A stretch of 64,000 nt of DNA. Origin: Chryseobacterium lactis. Its GTDB lineage: Bacteria > Bacteroidota > Bacteroidia > Flavobacteriales > Weeksellaceae. This document shows positions 60,648 to 64,000 of the stretch, one piece after another. Location of the stretch: NCBI RefSeq assembly GCF_003815875.1, contig NZ_CP033924.1, positions 62,001 through 126,000 on the forward strand. Direction: 5' to 3'. The notes beneath the pieces are model-generated. The model saw only the letters and a program-made list of their open reading frames with translations, searched no databases and was not told the origin of the DNA. The stretch's first letter is position 1. Every line of letters begins with the position of its first letter. A program made the translations under genes and the position numbers.

Positions 60648-61505
60648 TTACGAGGAATAGGTATCTGTTTTATATTTAAAATGATAAAAGCAAAGACCGG
60701 CAAAAGCTACAATAGCTGTAATGAAAGAAAATAGAACTGCAGCAGAAACTGAAATATCAGGATTAAAGGTAAAATACTGTGCCGCTTTCATAAAAAGCCA
60801 TTCTCTGACACCAATTCCGGAAAAAGAAATAATGCTGAGTGTGGAACTGATCAGAAAGACCACAAAATACAACACCATACCATCAACCTGCATCAATGAT
60901 TTTAAAATAAAATACACTGAAACCAGCTGAAGCACCTGTACGCTTAATGAATATAGTAATGTCTGGTAAAATATATTTTTAAATTGAGGAAAATAGGTTC
61001 TAAAAAAAAGTCTAGCCAAAAAGATGGTAGTAATGACTATTGGAATGATCAATAGCTTCAGGGCACCGCTCAACATCATCGTCATTAATCCCTCAATCAA
61101 AAGAATGATGGCAAATAATCCGGAAATCCTGTCGCAAAATACCGACTTGGTCAGTTTCTTTATATTCCATCTGAATTTTTTATGAAGTGTATAAATTTTA
61201 TAAGCATCACCGCCTACTCCTCCGGGAATAAAGAAATTATAAAACATTCCCAACAGATAAAGTTTAAAATTATCCGTCTTATGAATCAAAAAGTTCTGGG
61301 CATGAAAATATAACAACAATCTCTGAGATGAAATCATCTGAGAAAGACCAAAAACGCCTAACGCCAGAATCAAAAAAAGAGGATTACTGGTTTTAATAAG
61401 CTTTCCGATCTCAGAAAATGGAATCTTTCTGAAAACAAAATAGAGCAATACCCCGCTAACACCTACCTTCAGCATAACGGAAGAAATCTTTCTGAGCTTT
61501 TTCAA
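60648..61505 (-). CDS. Flippase-like membrane protein (LPG synthase TM / UPF0104 family)
   Basis: A 285-residue protein with about seven to eight spans (VSGVLLYFVFRKIPFSEIG; FYNFFIPGGVGGDAYKIYTL; SFSGIGVREWLFMKAAQY). The GGVGGDAYK and SFSGIGVREW motifs are those of the flippase-like family. The start is TTG at 61505, overlapping the stop of the GT2 gene (TTGA), unless translation begins at ATG 61475. Joint location with GT2/GT39 suggests it moves a lipid-linked sugar or lipid across the membrane. Confidence 0.8.
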   Translation of the reverse strand: MKKLRKISSVMLKVGVSGVLLYFVFRKIPFSEIGKLIKTSNPLFLILALGVFGLSQMISSQRLLLYFHAQNFLIHKTDNFKLYLLGMFYNFFIPGGVGGDAYKIYTLHKKFRWNIKKLTKSVFCDRISGLFAIILLIEGLMTMMLSGALKLLIIPIVITTIFLARLFFRTYFPQFKNIFYQTLLYSLSVQVLQLVSVYFILKSLMQVDGMVLYFVVFLISSTLSIISFSGIGVREWLFMKAAQYFTFNPDISVSAAVLFSFITAIVAFAGLCFYHFKYKTDTYSS

Positions 61506-62440
61506 AAAACAGATACATTTCGGATATTAAACGGTCGCTTCTTTTGTGATTCGTAATAGGTTTTCATCAGCAGATCTATAATAATCCCTGTTGTGAAAAG
61601 CTGTATTCCTACAAAAACCAACAAAATTCCCAAGATGAGTAAAGGCCTTCCACCGATTGGATATCCCATGAGCTTTTCAATGAACAAATAAGTATTGATC
61701 AGTATTCCTGCTATAAAAGTGGCAATTCCTATATTTCCAAACAGATAAATGGGCTTCGGAAGATATTTTTGATTAAATAGCAGTAAAATCAGGTCATTGA
61801 TGACTTTGGTCGTTCTTCCGATCCCATATTTGGAAACCCCGAATTGTCTTGCCCTGTGTTTGATAGGCACTTCAGCAATCCTTGCTCCGTTAATATAGGC
61901 ATGAAGGGTAATAAAACGATGTGACTCACCGTATAAATCAAGTTTTTTTGCCGTTTCTCTGGTAAAAATTTTCAAAGCACATCCATGATCCGTGACATTG
62001 AGTTTTGTCGTTGTTCTGATAATAAAATTAGCGATTTTGGAAGGAAAAGTTTTCAAGAGGTTATCTTGTCTCTTCCGACGTTTTCCCACCACAAGATCAT
62101 ATCCGTTTTCATTGATATTATTAATCATCATCGGAATATCAGACGGATCATTTTGCAGATCTCCGTCCATAGTAATAATATAATCTCCGGAAGCATAATC
62201 TATGCCGGCCATCAACGCTGAACTTTGGCCGTAATTTTTTTTCAACTCTATTAAAACGACGTGAAAAGCGGCAATATCTTTAATGATCTTCACCGTTCTA
62301 TCAGTGGAGAAATCATCAACAAGGATCAGTTCATAACGGAAACCTCCCATAATGCCTTCTATAGCATCAATGAGCAAAGAGACATTCTCTTCTTCGTTAT
62401 AAAGTGGAATTACAATTGAGTAGGATTGGTCTAGATTCAT
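61502..62440 (-). CDS. GT2 family glycosyltransferase (undecaprenyl-phosphate sugar transferase type)
   Basis: 312 residues from ATG 62440 (MNLDQSYSIVIPLYNEEENV; ATG 62443 also possible). It has the GT-A motif YELILVDDFSTDRT, the DxD-like ITMDGDLQNDPSD, and two C-terminal membrane spans (FGNIGIATFIAGILINTYLF; LLILGILLVFVGIQLFTTGI). This is the DPM1/ArnC-like arrangement that makes a polyprenyl-phosphate sugar donor. Its start overlaps the GT39 end by ~44 bases, its stop overlaps the flippase start. Confidence 0.88.
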   Translation of the reverse strand: MNLDQSYSIVIPLYNEEENVSLLIDAIEGIMGGFRYELILVDDFSTDRTVKIIKDIAAFHVVLIELKKNYGQSSALMAGIDYASGDYIITMDGDLQNDPSDIPMMINNINENGYDLVVGKRRKRQDNLLKTFPSKIANFIIRTTTKLNVTDHGCALKIFTRETAKKLDLYGESHRFITLHAYINGARIAEVPIKHRARQFGVSKYGIGRTTKVINDLILLLFNQKYLPKPIYLFGNIGIATFIAGILINTYLFIEKLMGYPIGGRPLLILGILLVFVGIQLFTTGIIIDLLMKTYYESQKKRPFNIRNVSVF

Positions 62441-64000
62441 CATAAGCTGTGATTTTATATAGGTAATGTATTTTTCTATCTGAATAGTTTTTGGAAGGAG
62501 GAGCCTCCTCATTGTCGTCAAACATTCCGACGTAGACTGACTTCCAGCCTAACTGATTAAAAGGTTTCAATAATTCAGTCTTATTGGAGTTCATCGTGAG
62601 ATAAAATTCTTTTTCTACAGGATAGGTAAGTGAATCTCCAGGTTTTATCTCAGGGATCACTTCCTGGTATCTGAACCAAACTTCCGGTGAATATTCTGCA
62701 TAGGAGTATAGTTTTAGATTTTCCTGACGGATCTTTTCTTTGATCGTAACCAGGCTTTTAAATTTCTTATTATTGCTGAGCATCTCATCCAGAATAGGAA
62801 TACCAAAAATTCCTGTTCCGATTACCAGTAGAATAACGACACAAAACGCATGTTGAAAATTTCTGTCCCCATATATAAAATACAGGATTCCGATACCGGT
62901 AAGATAGGTGGTAATAGAAAACAAAACGGTCATAATATCAGTTTCCAGAGGCAGAAAGTAAACTCCTATTGAAAAAAACAGAGATACGATTGCAAGTACA
63001 GTAAATATGATTGTATTCAAATTGAGTTCCCATCTTTTTAAATTAAAACTCTGAAAAAGGTATTGAAGATAATAGCCTGTAGTAGCTGCCAGCGGTATCA
63101 TCATTGGAAAGAGATAACGTTCTTTCTTTGAAGGAATCAATGATAATAAAATCAGTGAAAAAAGAGTCCAGTAAAAGAAAAGTGAATAGATTTTGGGCTG
63201 CTTCACTCTTTTGATCAACATTGGGTAAATAAGTCCTATCACGCTGTAAAAAATCCAAACACCGGTTTGTACAGGAAAACTTAAATATCTGGTAAATGGT
63301 TTTACATCCCGGTTTCCTCTGGCAGTGGCTTCTTTTTCCATTACGGCCAGAAAAGTATCCGGATCAGAAAAGTAGATATAAAAATACCACGAAAAGCCAA
63401 TAAAGACGGCAAAAAGAGCACATAAAACTATCCCTTTTATGTTCTGCAATTTTGGCCATCCAAAAACAATACTATATCCCAGATAAAAAGGCAAGAGCAC
63501 TACATAAGGACCGACAGGACCTTTGCTCAGTATTGACAATCCGAAAAATAGCCCTGCAAACAGATAATTAGGTATCGTCCTGATTTCTTTCAGTGCTAAA
63601 ATAAAATAATAGATCCCGATAATCATAAAACTATAGCTATAGATATCCCAGTTGGCTCGTCTTCCGACATAAATTACCAGAAAGTTTGTAATTAAAACAA
63701 GAGACGATATAGTAGCTAAACGCCTATTGTCAGAAAGAAAATTGACAATTTTATAAAAGTAAACAACAAGCAGCAGAGAGGATAGTGCTGCCGGAAATCT
63801 TAAGGCAGATATATTTCCACAGCCAAAGAGAGCTCCTGTCCACGCACTCATCCAGGTTGGAAATGGTGGCTTCTCGTACCTTGGAACACCATTCATCGTC
63901 GTAAAGATCCAATGTCCTTCTTCTACCATTTCTCTTGCAGAAACAAAGTTTCTGGCCTCCATAATATCCACATACAATTTTCCTAAATGGACGAAAAGAA
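62397..64000 (-). CDS. GT39/ArnT-like glycosyltransferase, N-terminus beyond the window edge
   Basis: The frame is open to base 64000, so the true start lies outside. Upstream of an in-frame TTG at 63977 it reads LFVHLGKLYVDIMEARNFVS, normal for the family's first periplasmic loop. MVEEGHWIFTTMNGVPRYEKPPFPTW holds the acidic/EKPP signature of undecaprenyl-sugar-dependent GT-C enzymes (ArnT, GT39/83), shown here beyond ten spans. It transfers a sugar from polyprenyl phosphate to lipid A or protein in the periplasm. It overlaps the GT2 gene. Confidence 0.87.
   Translation of the reverse strand, partial: LFVHLGKLYVDIMEARNFVSAREMVEEGHWIFTTMNGVPRYEKPPFPTWMSAWTGALFGCGNISALRFPAALSSLLLVVYFYKIVNFLSDNRRLATISSLVLITNFLVIYVGRRANWDIYSYSFMIIGIYYFILALKEIRTIPNYLFAGLFFGLSILSKGPVGPYVVLLPFYLGYSIVFGWPKLQNIKGIVLCALFAVFIGFSWYFYIYFSDPDTFLAVMEKEATARGNRDVKPFTRYLSFPVQTGVWIFYSVIGLIYPMLIKRVKQPKIYSLFFYWTLFSLILLSLIPSKKERYLFPMMIPLAATTGYYLQYLFQSFNLKRWELNLNTIIFTVLAIVSLFFSIGVYFLPLETDIMTVLFSITTYLTGIGILYFIYGDRNFQHAFCVVILLVIGTGIFGIPILDEMLSNNKKFKSLVTIKEKIRQENLKLYSYAEYSPEVWFRYQEVIPEIKPGDSLTYPVEKEFYLTMNSNKTELLKPFNQLGWKSVYVGMFDDNEEAPPSKNYSDRKIHYLYKITAYDESRPILLNCNSTL

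Overview
The window is chromosomal DNA from a member of the Bacteroidota, most likely a flavobacterium close to Chryseobacterium. This is inferred from four things: AT-rich sequence, many TAnnTTTG -7 promoter boxes with few recognisable Shine-Dalgarno sites, a ribosomal protein S16 with a long Ala/Glu-rich tail, and typical flavobacterial families (OMP_b-brl receptors, DUF2147, GreA/B-like factor, LTA-synthase-like sulfatase). I see no tRNA, rRNA, CRISPR array, insertion sequence or prophage. Both edges cut a gene.

Layout. 1-3554: a truncated TPR/AraC regulator, then a secreted beta-barrel protein, an NG-repeat surface protein and a lipoprotein. 3660-9314: regulators (HTH, two AraC), an SDR and a large serine hydrolase. 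9372-12512: rimM-rpsP, a nitroreductase lacking its C-terminus, a Gre-like factor and an SRPBCC protein. 12614-17798: two tandem GH29 fucosidases and an M3 peptidase. 17928-26226: small proteins, two methyltransferases, a serine hydrolase, a TetR/MFS efflux pair with matching palindromes, an orphan, an epimerase and a Crp-like regulator. 26364-32044: a TonB-receptor-like barrel, a VanZ-like/TetR locus with a perfect operator and an unannotated 44-residue gene, GNAT, AraC and a quinone-reductase-like flavoprotein.

32160-33647 holds tyrS behind what looks like a complete ribosome-mediated attenuator: promoter, 32-codon leader ORF with two Tyr-Tyr pairs, alternative pairing segments and an intrinsic terminator. 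It is the clearest candidate for an undescribed regulatory element. 35682-41540 is a six-gene Ter stress-signalling operon (TerD, TerD, TerY-like vWA, vWA with a metal-binding tail, PP2C phosphatase, protein kinase with zinc ribbon), with a vestige of a further vWA gene inside it.

41713-58463 is mainly housekeeping: flippase-like protein and panD, HU, pdxH, YqgE, amidase, PLP enzymes, an LptA-like OstA protein with a Fur-family regulator, kup, pdhB, and an ECF sigma factor with a membrane partner. It also contains three consecutive secreted proteins (48689-51198) resembling C1q/TNF-like jelly rolls. 58664-64000 is an envelope-glycan cluster: LTA-synthase-like phosphotransferase, flippase-like membrane protein, GT2 and GT39 glycosyltransferases, with overlapping genes.
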